DNA of 64,000 nt from Endozoicomonas elysicola (GCF_000710775.1 NZ_JOJP01000001.1:3154744-3218743); one strand, 5' to 3'. Shown: positions 9,302 through 17,913, numbered from the stretch's first letter. The notes: generated by a model from the letters alone, not told the origin. Made by a program: numbers and translations.

Positions 9302-9877
9302 GTGAGCAAACCATCCAAGCCAGGTGACATTGCCTCAAACCTGCAATTCCTTAAGAAAAAACAGGGCTTGCCTCCCATTCATAGTTGGAACCCTCCATTC
9401 TGTGGTGATATCGATATGCGAATCAGTAGAGATGGCCAATGGCATTATAATGGCTCACCTATTGGCAGAGAGGCGATGGTAAAGCTGTTTGCATCGGTAT
9501 TAAGGCGTGATGATGATGACTGCTATTATCTGGTGACCCCGGTTGAGAAGGTTAGAATTCAGGTAGATGATGCTCCATTTGTCATTGTTCGAGCAGAAAT
9601 AATAGATGGTGATCATGGCAAGCAGTACCTGTTTACCACCAATATTGGAGACAAAGTAGCTTTGGATAAGGGGCATCCGCTGGTTATGATGGAGGACTCT
9701 CTGACAAAGGAGCCAGCCCCCTACATTCGAGTCAGGGATCAGCTTAATGCCTTGATAAATAGAAATGTCTTTTATCAGTTGGTGGAAGAGTCTGAAGAGA
9801 TTCCTGTAGAAGGGGGGGTAGATCTTGTTATCACCAGTCAGGGAGGGCAATACTCACTTGGACGTGTTCTGAAGTGA
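9302..9877 (+). CDS. DUF1285 family protein
   Basis: The 191-residue protein matches the proteobacterial DUF1285 family: an early PPIHSWNPPFCGDIDMRI segment, then WHYNGSPIGREAMVKLFASVL, then YYLVTPVEKVRIQVDDAPFV. The function of the family is unknown. The start chosen is GTG 9302, because GGGAGAAG at 9289-9296 is an almost ideal ribosome binding site for it. The earlier in-frame TTG (9281) and ATG (9287) have none. It stands alone and faces the ETF-QO gene. Confidence 0.85.
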   Translation: MSKPSKPGDIASNLQFLKKKQGLPPIHSWNPPFCGDIDMRISRDGQWHYNGSPIGREAMVKLFASVLRRDDDDCYYLVTPVEKVRIQVDDAPFVIVRAEIIDGDHGKQYLFTTNIGDKVALDKGHPLVMMEDSLTKEPAPYIRVRDQLNALINRNVFYQLVEESEEIPVEGGVDLVITSQGGQYSLGRVLK

Positions 9878-9883
9878 GAAGAG

Positions 9884-9905
9884 GGAGGGTGATTAACCAC
9901 CCTCC
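9884..9905. terminator. Hairpin between convergent genes
   Basis: An 8-bp GC-rich stem (GGAGGGTG at 9884-9891 with CACCCTCC at 9898-9905) lies between the DUF1285 and ETF-QO genes. It lacks a clear T run on either strand, though the minus side is pyrimidine-rich, so termination is probable but not proven. Confidence 0.5.
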
Positions 9906-9925
9906 GGATAGAAAACAATAGCGGG

Positions 9926-11584
9926 CTACATATTTGGATAATTTGGGCCGCCAGCTCCCTCAGGTGCCACCCAAGTGATATTTTGAGCCGGATCTTTGAT
10001 ATCGCAAGTCTTGCAGTGAACACAGTTCTGACTGTTTATCTGGAACTTGTCTTCACCACTATTCTCATCAACCACGATCTCGTACACACCTGCAGGGCAA
10101 TATCTTTGTGCTGGTTCATCATAAACAGGCAGATTCTGTTTTAGAGGAATAGTCTCATCTGTCAGCTTCAAGTGACAGGGCTGATCTTCTTCATGATTGG
10201 TGTTTGAAAGAAATACGGAGCTCAAACGGTCGAATGTCAGAACACCATCAGGCTTTGGATAGCTAATAGGGCTGCACTGTGCTGCTGGTTTTAACTGCGC
10301 ATAATCTGGTGTTTTGTCATGCAAAGTAAAAGGCAGTTTTCCGTTGAAAATATTGATGTCAGTAAAAGCGAAGGCTGCGCCAAAGATATTACCAAACTTG
10401 TGCATGGCAGGACCAAAGTTGCGCTGCTGGTGCAGTTCCTTATAAAGCCAGGATGCCTTAAATGCTTCATTGAACGACTCAAGTCTGTCACCACCCTCAG
10501 ATCCGCTGCTAACGGCTTTAAAGACCTCTTCTGCAGCAATAATCCCTGACTTCATGGCTGTATGAGAGCCTTTGATTTTCGCACCATTCATCGTCCCGGC
10601 ATCACAGCCAATCAAAAGTCCACCCGGGAACGTCATTTCTGGCAATGACTGGGGGCCGCCCTTTGCAAGGGCTCTTGCACCATAAGAGACACGCTTGCCA
10701 CCTTCCAGATATTGCTTGATAACAGGACTCTTCTTGAATCGCTGAAACTCTTCAAAAGGACTCAAATGGGGGTTGGAATAACTTAGATCCGTAATAAGAC
10801 CCAAAACGACCTGGTTATTCTCAAGGTGATACAGGAAGCCTCCACCGGTGGATCCGCTTTCAGCCAGCGGCCAGCCAGCCGTGTGAACCACAAGCCCCTG
10901 CTGATGTTTTTCTGGGGGTATATCCCAAAGTTCTTTAATGCCAATACCGTAATGCTGAGGGTCGCGACCTTCATCCAGGTTAAAACGATTGATAAGCTCT
11001 TTACCTAAATGCCCCCGACACCCTTCAGAAAATAAAGTGTATTTCGCATGCAGCTCCATGCCTGGCATATAGCTGTCTTTCTCTTCTCCAGAGGCTGAAA
11101 CCCCCATATCCCCGGTAGCAATACCCTTAACACTGCCATCATCATTAAACAAAACTTCCTGGGCAGCAAAGCCGGGGAAAATTTCGACACCTAGACCTTC
11201 TGCCTGCTCAGCAAGCCAGCGGGTAAGGTTGCCAAGGCTGATAATATAATTACCTTCATTGTGCATTGTTTTAGGCACAAATAGATTAGGTACTTTTATG
11301 GATTTCTCTTCTGAACGAAGAACATAAATATCATCAGAGGAGACCTGGGTATTCAGTGGCGCACCTTGCTCTTTCCAGTCTGGAAACAGCTCATTCAGTG
11401 CGGATGGCTCAAAAACGGCACCTGACAGGATATGAGCACCCACTTCTGAGCCTTTTTCAACAACACAAACACTGACCTCTTTACCCTGTTCCTGAGACAA
11501 TTGCATCAAGCGACAGGCGGCCGACAAGCCGGAAGGGCCTGCACCCACGATAACGACATCAAATGCCATGGATTCGCGTTCCAT
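9926..11584 (-). CDS. Electron transfer flavoprotein-ubiquinone oxidoreductase
   Basis: ETF-QO is a membrane-associated FAD and 4Fe-4S enzyme that passes electrons from reduced ETF (from acyl-CoA and related dehydrogenases) to ubiquinone. The 552-residue protein has the N-terminal FAD dinucleotide motif VVIVGAGPSGLSAACRL and the GGLLIGCDAGTMNGAKIKG FAD segment. Its C-terminal ferredoxin-like cluster motif is CVHCKTCDI followed by DPAQNITW, all matching the ETFDH/EtfD family. The start at 11584 has AGGAAG seven bases upstream; an ATG six codons in has none. It is divergent from etfBA and preceded by a PsrA-type operator. Confidence 0.96.
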   Translation of the reverse strand: MERESMAFDVVIVGAGPSGLSAACRLMQLSQEQGKEVSVCVVEKGSEVGAHILSGAVFEPSALNELFPDWKEQGAPLNTQVSSDDIYVLRSEEKSIKVPNLFVPKTMHNEGNYIISLGNLTRWLAEQAEGLGVEIFPGFAAQEVLFNDDGSVKGIATGDMGVSASGEEKDSYMPGMELHAKYTLFSEGCRGHLGKELINRFNLDEGRDPQHYGIGIKELWDIPPEKHQQGLVVHTAGWPLAESGSTGGGFLYHLENNQVVLGLITDLSYSNPHLSPFEEFQRFKKSPVIKQYLEGGKRVSYGARALAKGGPQSLPEMTFPGGLLIGCDAGTMNGAKIKGSHTAMKSGIIAAEEVFKAVSSGSEGGDRLESFNEAFKASWLYKELHQQRNFGPAMHKFGNIFGAAFAFTDINIFNGKLPFTLHDKTPDYAQLKPAAQCSPISYPKPDGVLTFDRLSSVFLSNTNHEEDQPCHLKLTDETIPLKQNLPVYDEPAQRYCPAGVYEIVVDENSGEDKFQINSQNCVHCKTCDIKDPAQNITWVAPEGAGGPNYPNM

Positions 11585-11627
11585 GATGAGCTTCCTCCCT
11601 GTCGGAGTGTTATTCTATAAAAGAAAT

Positions 11628-11649
11628 AATTCAAACAAGTGTTTGAATT
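11628..11649. promoter_or_regulatory. PsrA-type operator before the ETF-QO gene
   Basis: Perfect 10-bp arms AATTCAAACA and TGTTTGAATT surround the spacer AG. The core CAAAC-N4-GTTTG matches the published Pseudomonas PsrA consensus (G/C)AAAC-N2-4-GTTT(G/C). PsrA is a TetR-type repressor that responds to long-chain fatty acids and controls etf genes in Pseudomonas. The site lies immediately downstream of the predicted -10 box, where binding would block the polymerase. Confidence 0.7.
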
Positions 11650-11657
11650 TGTTTGGC

Positions 11658-11686
11658 ATTATACTCAGTGTTTCCCTGAATGGCCA
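11658..11686 (-). promoter_or_regulatory. Predicted sigma70 promoter of the ETF-QO gene
   Basis: On the minus strand a perfect TATAAT (11663-11658) lies 17 bp from TGGCCA (11686-11681), which matches four of six bases of TTGACA. The predicted transcript would start within a few bases of the operator at 11628-11649. Confidence 0.55.
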
Positions 11687-11849
11687 ATATATCAGTAGCT
11701 ATTAATACCTATAAACGAAATTTTCTGCCTGATACTAACCGGTGAAGCAGATAACGCTATAGACATGAAGCTCAGACAAACAGGTGTATCCCGGCTGAAT
11801 GATAGTATCAGACAAGTGTCTTTCAGGGGATCGTTTGTATGAACTAGTT

Positions 11850-11863
11850 GGAACATACGTTTG
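11850..11863. promoter_or_regulatory. Possible second PsrA-like site before etfB
   Basis: GGAAC-ATAC-GTTTG differs from the PsrA-type pattern (G/C)AAAC-N4-GTTTG at one position. It lies about 160 bp before etfB. A perfect 6-bp palindrome CTGCGC-TT-GCGCAG lies at 11888-11901. Both are suggestive only. Confidence 0.35.
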
Positions 11864-12020
11864 AACCCTTATTGACGTACTGGTAGACTGCGCTTGCGCA
11901 GATGTGTGAACACAGGTTGCTGAATGAAAATAAAATCTGTCTGGTTCCCAAACCGGTTGTTCGTTATCTGTTCGATAATTCAAGATCAAGCCAATAACGA
12001 GAAGGGAAGGCTGCGAACTC

Positions 12021-12770
12021 ATGAAAATATTAGTAGCCGTCAAAAGAGTCATTGACTATAACGTCAAGGTTCGTGTGAAGACGGATAACACTGACGTCGA
12101 TCTCACCAACGTCAAGATGGCAATCAACCCTTTCTGTGAAATTGCTGTTGAAGAAGCAGTAAGACTCAAAGAGAAAGGTGTCGCTACAGAAATCGTTGCT
12201 GTATCCCTTGGACCCAAGGAGTGCCAGGAACAGATACGAACAGCGCTGGCTCTTGGTGCTGACCGTGGCATTCAGGTTCAGACTGATGACCCTCTGGGCT
12301 CCCTCTCAGTCGCTAAATTACTTAAGGCGATTGTGGATGAGGAGAAACCGGATCTGGTTCTTCTGGGTAAGCAGTCCATAGACAGTGATAATGGTCAGAC
12401 CGGACAGATGCTTGCAGCTCTGGCGGGCATGTCACAGGGAACTTATGCATCAGAAGTCAATGTTGACAGCGGTAAAGTCAGCGTGACTCGAGAAGTTGAT
12501 GGCGGTTTGCAGACCGTCAGTCTTAATCTGCCAGCAGTAGTTACTACGGATTTGCGTCTCAATGAGCCCCGTTATGCTTCACTGCCCAACATAATGAAAG
12601 CTAAGCGTAAACCTCTGGATGTAAAATCACCAGAAGACCTGGGTATTTCAGTGTCGTCTACTTTAACAACTATCAAGGTAGAGCCACCTGCAGAACGCCA
12701 GGCTGGTATCAAGGTGGCCAGCGTGGATGAGCTGGTAGAAAAATTAAAAAATGAGGCGAAGGTGATTTAA
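12021..12770 (+). CDS. etfB: Electron transfer flavoprotein beta subunit
   Basis: EtfB pairs with EtfA to form the soluble FAD/AMP heterodimer that collects electrons from acyl-CoA dehydrogenases and delivers them to ETF-QO. The 249-residue protein begins [19 protein letters not shown] and contains [16 protein letters not shown], the AMP-binding type segment [20 protein letters not shown] and [15 protein letters not shown], all family signatures. A purine-rich AAGGGAAGG lies upstream of the ATG. Its stop codon overlaps the etfA start (TAATG), indicating coupled translation. Confidence 0.97.
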   Translation: MKILVAVKRVIDYNVKVRVKTDNTDVDLTNVKMAINPFCEIAVEEAVRLKEKGVATEIVAVSLGPKECQEQIRTALALGADRGIQVQTDDPLGSLSVAKLLKAIVDEEKPDLVLLGKQSIDSDNGQTGQMLAALAGMSQGTYASEVNVDSGKVSVTREVDGGLQTVSLNLPAVVTTDLRLNEPRYASLPNIMKAKRKPLDVKSPEDLGISVSSTLTTIKVEPPAERQAGIKVASVDELVEKLKNEAKVI

Positions 12771-13699
12771 TGGCCATATTAGTCGTTGCCGATCATGATA
12801 ATGGCACACTTGCACCTGCAACCCTGAATACCGTAGCCGCTGCTACAGCAATTGGAGGTGATATTCATCTTCTGGTTGCTGGCTCAGGTTGCGGCAGTGT
12901 TGTAGAGCAGGCTTCTGCCGTATCCGGTGTTTCCAAAGTTCTCCATGCTGATAACCCGGCACTCGAAAATCGGCTTGCAGAAAATGTCAGTCTGCTGGTT
13001 GCTGAACTGGGCAAGGATTATTCCCATATTCTGGCATCTACCTCAACCGATGCCAGAAACACGATGCCTCGTGTAGCTGCCATGCTGGATGTGGATCAGA
13101 TATCTGACATTATCAGTGTAGTGAGTGAAGATACTTTCTCACGTCCTATTTATGCTGGTAATGCTATTGCGACTGTTCAGTCCAATGCTTCCATTAAAGT
13201 GATTACTGTCCGCAGTACTGGCTTTGATCCTGTTGCCTCCGAAGGTGGTTCAGCAGCAGTTGAAGCGGTTGCCAGCAATCACGACGCAGGCATATCCAGC
13301 TTTGTCAGCGAAGAGCTTGCTCAGTCTGACCGTCCCGAACTAACCGCTGCAGACATCATCGTATCCGGCGGTCGTGGTATGGGTAACGGTGAAAACTTTG
13401 AGTTACTCTATAAGGTGGCGGATAAGCTGGGGGCTGCTGTTGGCGCTTCCAGGGCAGCCGTTGATGCTGGCTATGTACCTAACGACATGCAAGTTGGGCA
13501 GACCGGCAAGATTGTTGCGCCTAACCTATATGTTGCAGTTGGTATTTCCGGAGCAATTCAGCACCTCGCAGGCATGAAGGACAGCAAGGTTATTGTTGCC
13601 ATCAACAAGGATGAAGAAGCCCCTATTTTTCAGGTGGCGGATTACGGCCTTGTCGCTGATCTGTTTGAAGCGGTCCCAGAGCTTGAAGGTAAGCTCTGA
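12770..13699 (+). CDS. etfA: Electron transfer flavoprotein alpha subunit
   Basis: EtfA is the FAD-carrying subunit of ETF. The 309-residue protein has the N-terminal ETF domain and the C-terminal FAD domain with VSGGRGMGNGENFELL, GASRAAVDAGYVPNDMQVGQ, TGKIVAPNLYVAVGISGAIQ and the final INKDEEAPIFQVADYGLVAD, which together bind FAD. It overlaps etfB by one base and ends shortly before a strong terminator, so etfBA is a two-gene operon. The quinone-linked partner is encoded divergently upstream. Confidence 0.97.
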   Translation: MAILVVADHDNGTLAPATLNTVAAATAIGGDIHLLVAGSGCGSVVEQASAVSGVSKVLHADNPALENRLAENVSLLVAELGKDYSHILASTSTDARNTMPRVAAMLDVDQISDIISVVSEDTFSRPIYAGNAIATVQSNASIKVITVRSTGFDPVASEGGSAAVEAVASNHDAGISSFVSEELAQSDRPELTAADIIVSGGRGMGNGENFELLYKVADKLGAAVGASRAAVDAGYVPNDMQVGQTGKIVAPNLYVAVGISGAIQHLAGMKDSKVIVAINKDEEAPIFQVADYGLVADLFEAVPELEGKL

Positions 13700-13735
13700 T
13701 CAGCAATAAAAGACAGTATTCTTTTTTATAAATAG

Positions 13736-13767
13736 AAATACCACTTTCCAGTAAAGTGGTATTTTTT
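13736..13767 (+). terminator. Intrinsic terminator of etfBA
   Basis: A perfect 12-bp stem (13736-13747 with 13753-13764) around the loop CCAGT ends in a T run. It lies 37 nt after the etfA stop codon. Confidence 0.92.
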
Positions 13768-13894
13768 ATTATGAAAATGCTGCTCTTTAAAATTAATCGT
13801 CTTCTGTCTTTTTTCTGTCTGGGGGTTTCCAGACTCAAAAACTCTGTGCATAATCGTTCACAATAAAATTATAAGAAACGTACCGGAGTATATT

Positions 13895-14539
13895 GTGATA
13901 CGAGTTCTGGTTGCGGATGATCATGATTTGGTGAGAACAGGCATCTCACGCATGCTGGCGGACATTGAAGGCATTGAAATTGTTGCCCAGGCCGTCAGTG
14001 GTGAAGAGGCCATCAGTCTGTATCGAGAATTCACCCCGGACGTCACATTGATGGATGTCAGGATGCCCGGCATCGGGGGGCTCGAAGCAACACGAAAAAT
14101 CTGCCAGATTAATCCCCATGCGAAAGTAATCGCTGTTACGGTTTGTATGGATGATCCATTCCCTACAAAACTGATCGAAGCGGGTGCATCGGGCTATGTT
14201 ACGAAAAGCTCAAATATTACTGAAATGGTATCAGCTATCAGAACTGTTTTTTCGGGTAAAAAATACATATCCCCTGAAATTGCCCAGCAAATGGCCCTGA
14301 AGTCCATACAGCCCGATAGTGCCTCGCCCTTCAGTCAGCTGTCACACCGGGAAATGCAGATAGCTCTGATGATCGTTAATTGTGAAAAAGTTCAAACCAT
14401 CTCAGACAAACTCTGCCTTAGCCCAAAGACAGTCAACAGTTATCGTTATCGTTTGTTTGAAAAGTTGAACATCGCCAGTGATGTAGAGCTGACACATCTA
14501 GCCATTCGTCATGAGCTCGTCGATACCCTCGCCGAATAA
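13895..14539 (+). CDS. uvrY: LuxR/FixJ-type response regulator UvrY (GacA)
   Basis: This is the regulator partner of the BarA/GacS sensor kinase, which drives CsrB/RsmZ-type small RNAs and the switch from carbon storage to secondary metabolism, biofilm and virulence. The 214-residue protein has a receiver domain with the acidic pair DD at residues 8-9, phosphoacceptor Asp-54 (TLMD) and Lys-104. A C-terminal LuxR-type helix-turn-helix follows (about residues 146-205, containing LSPKTVNSYRYRLFEKL). The start is GTG 13895 with CGGAG upstream. The location directly before uvrC is the conserved gacA-uvrC arrangement, which supports the identification. Confidence 0.96.
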   Translation: MIRVLVADDHDLVRTGISRMLADIEGIEIVAQAVSGEEAISLYREFTPDVTLMDVRMPGIGGLEATRKICQINPHAKVIAVTVCMDDPFPTKLIEAGASGYVTKSSNITEMVSAIRTVFSGKKYISPEIAQQMALKSIQPDSASPFSQLSHREMQIALMIVNCEKVQTISDKLCLSPKTVNSYRYRLFEKLNIASDVELTHLAIRHELVDTLAE

Positions 14540-14558
14540 AGTGCAGATAGAACCGTGT

Positions 14559-14582
14559 GCAATGAAACTGATTTTTCATTGC
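14559..14582. repeat. Hairpin after uvrY
   Basis: A 9-bp stem GCAATGAAA/TTTCATTGC (14559-14567 with 14574-14582) lies 20 nt after the uvrY stop codon. No T run follows, so it may partly separate uvrY from uvrC rather than terminate fully. Confidence 0.4.
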
Positions 14583-14748
14583 CTACTTCTAAAAAGCCTT
14601 GTTACTGTTTTCTCCTCATTTCAGCACCTCGCATTGCTCAGGCCGGTAAATTAACGTTATTCGGTTTAAATCCATTCAAGATTGTTCGTTTCCAGCCCCT
14701 CTGAAGATATAATTCACAGGCGGTTTGATAAGCTTCTTTTGGTGTTTC

Positions 14749-16593
14749 ATGGCAGATAGTGAAGGAAATAAAACATTTGATCACAAGGCTTTTCTGGAAA
14801 AGGCTTCGAGCCGTCCAGGTGTCTATGATATGCGTGATCAAAAGGGTAAAACGCTTTATATCGGTAAAGCCAAGAACCTCAAAAATCGTCTATCCAGCTA
14901 TTTCAGAGCGACGGGCCTCACGACAAAGACAATGGCACTGGTCAGCAAAATTGCCGATATCCAGCTAACGATCACTCATACCGAAACCGAAGCGCTCCTT
15001 CTGGAGCAGAATCTTATCAAGGACAGGAAGCCGCCTTACAACATATTGTTGAGAGATGATAAGTCCTATCCTTATATTTACATATCGGGTGATAGCGACT
15101 TTCCCAGGATGGACTCTTGCAGAGGCCGCAAACGTCAGAAGGGACATTACTATGGCCCATACCCCAGTGGAGGCGCGGTAAGAGAGAGTCTCCACCTGCT
15201 CCAGAAGATTTTTAAAGTCCGCCAGTGCTCAGACAGCTATTTCAGAAACCGTACCAGACCCTGCCTTCAGTATCAGATTGACCGCTGCAAAGCGCCTTGC
15301 GTTGGGTTGGTAACGCAAGAAGAATATCGACAGGATATTTCAGACACTCAGCAGTTTCTTGAAGGTAAAAGCCAGCAACTGATTCGGTCTCTGATCAAGC
15401 GTATGGAAACTGCGGCTGAAGAACTTGATTTTGAAGAAGCCGCTGCAGTTCGTGACAAGATTAATCATCTCAGAGCAGTTCAGGAGCAGCAGTCTGTTAC
15501 AAAATCGGCCGGTGATATCGACGTTATCGGTTTTGCACAAATTGCTGGCAACAGTTGCTTTGATGTTCTTTTTGTTCGATCCGGGAGAGTGCTTGGCCAT
15601 AAATACTATTTTCCTGACTTTAAGATTGAAGCAGCGTCTGCTGATCACCTTGAAGACTTTATGGCACAGTTTTATGTTCGACTGTTTGCAAGTCGTGACC
15701 TACCGGATGAAATTGTAGTGCCATTTGAACTCCCGGGAGCAGATACAATTGAGAATGCAATCACCAGCGTTTCCGGGAAGAAAATTAAAATTAAGAGCAA
15801 AGTCCGTTCTGACAGATATGACTGGCTCAGCCTTGCCAATAAGAACGCACAGCAAAACCTTGAAAGTCATTTGGCCAGCAAAAGTCATCTGGCCAAGCGC
15901 TTCTCTCAACTTCAAGGGCTAATGGGTATTGATGACCCAATACTGCGCATGGAGTGCTTTGATATCAGCCATACCATGGGCGAAGCCACTGTTGCATCCT
16001 GCGTTGTTTTTGGGCCTGAAGGACCAATTAACAGTGAGTACAGAAGGTTTAATATTGCAGATATAGAGCCAGGTGATGATTATGCCGCTATGGCGGCTGC
16101 TCTTGATAAACGTTACCGAAAGCTTGCCCTGAACCCAGAGGGGGAGGGTGTAAAGCCCGACCTGATTGTCATTGATGGAGGGAAAGGCCAGTTGAGCAAG
16201 GCTTCTGAGGTTATGTCTCAGCTCAATCTTGCAATCCCATTACTTGGTGTTGCGAAAGGTGTAACCCGAAAAGCAGGTCTTGAAACACTTTTATATAAGA
16301 GCAAAGAGCTCAACCCTGCTGGTCATGAGGCAGCACTGCTTTTAATACAGCAAATCAGGGATGAAGCGCACCGGTTTGCAATTACGGGACACCGACAACG
16401 CCGTCAGAAGGCAAGAAAGCGCTCGATTCTTGAAGATATCCCGGGGATAGGCGGCAAAAGGCGTTCTGCGCTACTAAAGTTCTTTGGTGGCCGCGAGGGT
16501 GTGAGCAATGCAACCGTTGATGAATTAAAAAAAGTTGAAGGCATTAGCCTTAAACTGGCACAACAGATACATGATTATTTACATAATGACTAG
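14749..16593 (+). CDS. uvrC: Excinuclease ABC subunit C
   Basis: UvrC makes both incisions around a DNA lesion in the UvrABC nucleotide-excision repair complex. The 614-residue protein has the N-terminal GIY-YIG nuclease (PGVYDMRDQKGKTLYIGKAK), the Cys-containing region CLQYQIDRCKAPC, the UvrB-binding UVR motif near residue 205-240, the RNase H-like C-terminal nuclease (MECFDISHTMG, LIVIDGGKGQLSKA) and a terminal tandem helix-hairpin-helix (IPGIGGKRRSALLKFFG). ATG 14749 gives MADSEGN and the usual family start. A TTG at 14725 is an unlikely alternative. Confidence 0.97.
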   Translation: MADSEGNKTFDHKAFLEKASSRPGVYDMRDQKGKTLYIGKAKNLKNRLSSYFRATGLTTKTMALVSKIADIQLTITHTETEALLLEQNLIKDRKPPYNILLRDDKSYPYIYISGDSDFPRMDSCRGRKRQKGHYYGPYPSGGAVRESLHLLQKIFKVRQCSDSYFRNRTRPCLQYQIDRCKAPCVGLVTQEEYRQDISDTQQFLEGKSQQLIRSLIKRMETAAEELDFEEAAAVRDKINHLRAVQEQQSVTKSAGDIDVIGFAQIAGNSCFDVLFVRSGRVLGHKYYFPDFKIEAASADHLEDFMAQFYVRLFASRDLPDEIVVPFELPGADTIENAITSVSGKKIKIKSKVRSDRYDWLSLANKNAQQNLESHLASKSHLAKRFSQLQGLMGIDDPILRMECFDISHTMGEATVASCVVFGPEGPINSEYRRFNIADIEPGDDYAAMAAALDKRYRKLALNPEGEGVKPDLIVIDGGKGQLSKASEVMSQLNLAIPLLGVAKGVTRKAGLETLLYKSKELNPAGHEAALLLIQQIRDEAHRFAITGHRQRRQKARKRSILEDIPGIGGKRRSALLKFFGGREGVSNATVDELKKVEGISLKLAQQIHDYLHND

Positions 16594-16658
16594 CACCGGG
16601 GAGCAGTACTGTGTACCGTATGCCCCAAAGAATCTCCTGCTTTGATTTCTGGCTTTTT

Positions 16659-17222
16659 ATGAACGTCCCAAATTTTCTAACACTAACACGAATAGTTCTG
16701 GTTCCTTTTCTTGTCATCATATTTTATCTCCCCTTTGAGTGGAGTTATCTTGCCTGCGCAGGAATATTTGCATTTGCTGCTGCAACGGATTGGCTTGATG
16801 GCTACCTTGCCCGGCGCCTCAATCAAACAACCCCTTTTGGGGCCTTCTTTGATCCAGTGGCTGATAAAATCATGGTTGCAACGGCGTTGTGCTTGTTGAT
16901 TGATGAATTTCGAGCATTCTGGGTTACTGTGCCAGCATTGATCATTATTGGCCGTGAGATCGTTATATCTGCGCTCAGAGAGTGGATGGCTGAACTGGGT
17001 AAGCGAACCAGTGTAGCGGTGAGTATGATCGGTAAGGCAAAAACAATGGCCCAAATGGCAGCAATCACTTTGTTACTGTTATCACCGGTACCGGTTGACT
17101 CGTGGATTGGTTTCCTCGGCATTCTGCTGCTTTATCTTTCTGCAATTCTGACACTATGGTCCATGTATATTTACCTCAAAGCAGCCTGGCCAGACCTTTC
17201 TCCATTCAACAAGCCTGACTGA
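16659..17222 (+). CDS. pgsA: CDP-diacylglycerol--glycerol-3-phosphate 3-phosphatidyltransferase
   Basis: PgsA makes phosphatidylglycerol phosphate from CDP-diacylglycerol and glycerol-3-phosphate in the inner membrane, the committed step to PG and cardiolipin. The protein has several hydrophobic helices and the CDP-alcohol phosphotransferase signature D-G-x2-A-R-x8-G-x3-D-x3-D, seen as TDWLDGYLARR then GAFFDPVADK. ATG 16659 (187 residues, MNVPNFLTLTRI) matches the E. coli start. However, an in-frame GTG at 16611 has a much better ribosome binding site (GGGGAG at 16598-16603), so a 16-residue N-terminal extension is possible. It follows uvrC by 65 nt or less, as in other gammaproteobacteria. 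Confidence 0.95.
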   Translation: MNVPNFLTLTRIVLVPFLVIIFYLPFEWSYLACAGIFAFAAATDWLDGYLARRLNQTTPFGAFFDPVADKIMVATALCLLIDEFRAFWVTVPALIIIGREIVISALREWMAELGKRTSVAVSMIGKAKTMAQMAAITLLLLSPVPVDSWIGFLGILLLYLSAILTLWSMYIYLKAAWPDLSPFNKPD

Positions 17223-17237
17223 TGTGACGGAAAGCGG

Positions 17238-17265
17238 TTGACATCAAAACAAAAAAACCTACAAT
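17238..17265 (+). promoter_or_regulatory. Promoter of the tRNA cluster
   Basis: A consensus TTGACA (17238-17243), a 16-bp spacer and TACAAT (17260-17265) are followed by a GC-rich discriminator-like stretch and, about 55 nt on, by the first tRNA. This is a strong stable-RNA type promoter. Confidence 0.75.
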
Positions 17266-17321
17266 ACGCTTCGTGTTCGGGCGCTGACAGGAAGTTAGCC
17301 AAAGTCGTCTAGCACGAGATT

Positions 17322-17397
17322 GCGGGAATAGCTCAGTTGGTAGAGCGCAACCTTGCCAAGGTTGAGGTCGCGAGTTCGAACCTCGTTTCCCGCTCCA
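17322..17397 (+). tRNA. tRNA-Gly (GCC)
   Basis: A 76-nt cloverleaf with acceptor stem GCGGGAA/TTCCCGC, D-arm AGCTCAGTTGG, anticodon GCC at 17355-17357, T-loop GTTCGAA and encoded CCA end. It is first in the cluster downstream of pgsA. Confidence 0.97.
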
Positions 17398-17403
17398 GTT
17401 TGT

Positions 17404-17477
17404 GGCGAGTTAGCAAAGCGGTTATGCAGTGGACTGCAACTCCATTTAGACCGGTTCGACTCCGGTACTCGCCTCCA
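17404..17477 (+). tRNA. tRNA-Cys (GCA), copy 1
   Basis: A 74-nt cloverleaf with acceptor GGCGAGT/ACTCGCC, anticodon GCA at 17436-17438, T-loop GTTCGAC and encoded CCA. It lies six bases after tRNA-Gly and is identical over its full length to the copy at 17661. Confidence 0.96.
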
Positions 17478-17488
17478 GAATAAAATTG

Positions 17489-17509
17489 CAGGCCTAAGCC
17501 TGTTTTTTT
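17489..17509 (+). terminator. Intrinsic terminator inside the tRNA cluster
   Basis: CAGGC-CTAA-GCCTG followed by seven T residues lies between tRNA-Cys copy 1 and tRNA-Leu. It would end or reduce transcription from the promoter at 17238, so the two later tRNAs may need their own promoter. Confidence 0.7.
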
Positions 17510-17538
17510 ATGGTTTTACTCTGTACTATTCAAGTACT

Positions 17539-17625
17539 GCCCGAGTGGTGAAATTGGTAGACACAAGGGACTTAAAATCCCTCGATCGCAAGATCGTGCC
17601 GGTTCGAGTCCGGCCTCGGGCACCA
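17539..17625 (+). tRNA. tRNA-Leu (TAA)
   Basis: An 87-nt class II tRNA with acceptor GCCCGAG/CTCGGGC, anticodon TAA at 17573-17575, long variable arm (about 17582-17597), T-loop GTTCGAG and encoded CCA. Confidence 0.96.
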
Positions 17626-17660
17626 TCCTTTTATATTTTTAACTGTTTATTTGAAAACAG

Positions 17661-17734
17661 GGCGAGTTAGCAAAGCGGTTATGCAGTGGACTGCAACTCC
17701 ATTTAGACCGGTTCGACTCCGGTACTCGCCTCCA
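17661..17734 (+). tRNA. tRNA-Cys (GCA), copy 2
   Basis: An exact 74-nt duplicate of the tRNA at 17404, including the CCA end. The flanking bases differ, so the duplication covers only the tRNA itself. It is the last tRNA before the accessory region. Confidence 0.96.
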
Positions 17735-17913
17735 TTTCTTTAACACATACTCCCTTCTTTTTTTCTGCTAAATAAAACTTGGCTAAATTTGTTTTTCCTA
17801 TGCAACTGAATCAATAGTCATAACTATTGAGGGTAAGGTAGAATGCTACCTCAAAATGCAGGTTGAAGATCTCAACTTTCATTTGGAAAACCAGTCAATA
17901 AAGGAAAATAATA

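Noticed and set aside
17404-17734. CRISPR-like reading of the repeated 74-nt unit
   Set aside because: The repeated unit is a tRNA gene and occurs only twice; no CRISPR array or cas gene is seen in the window.
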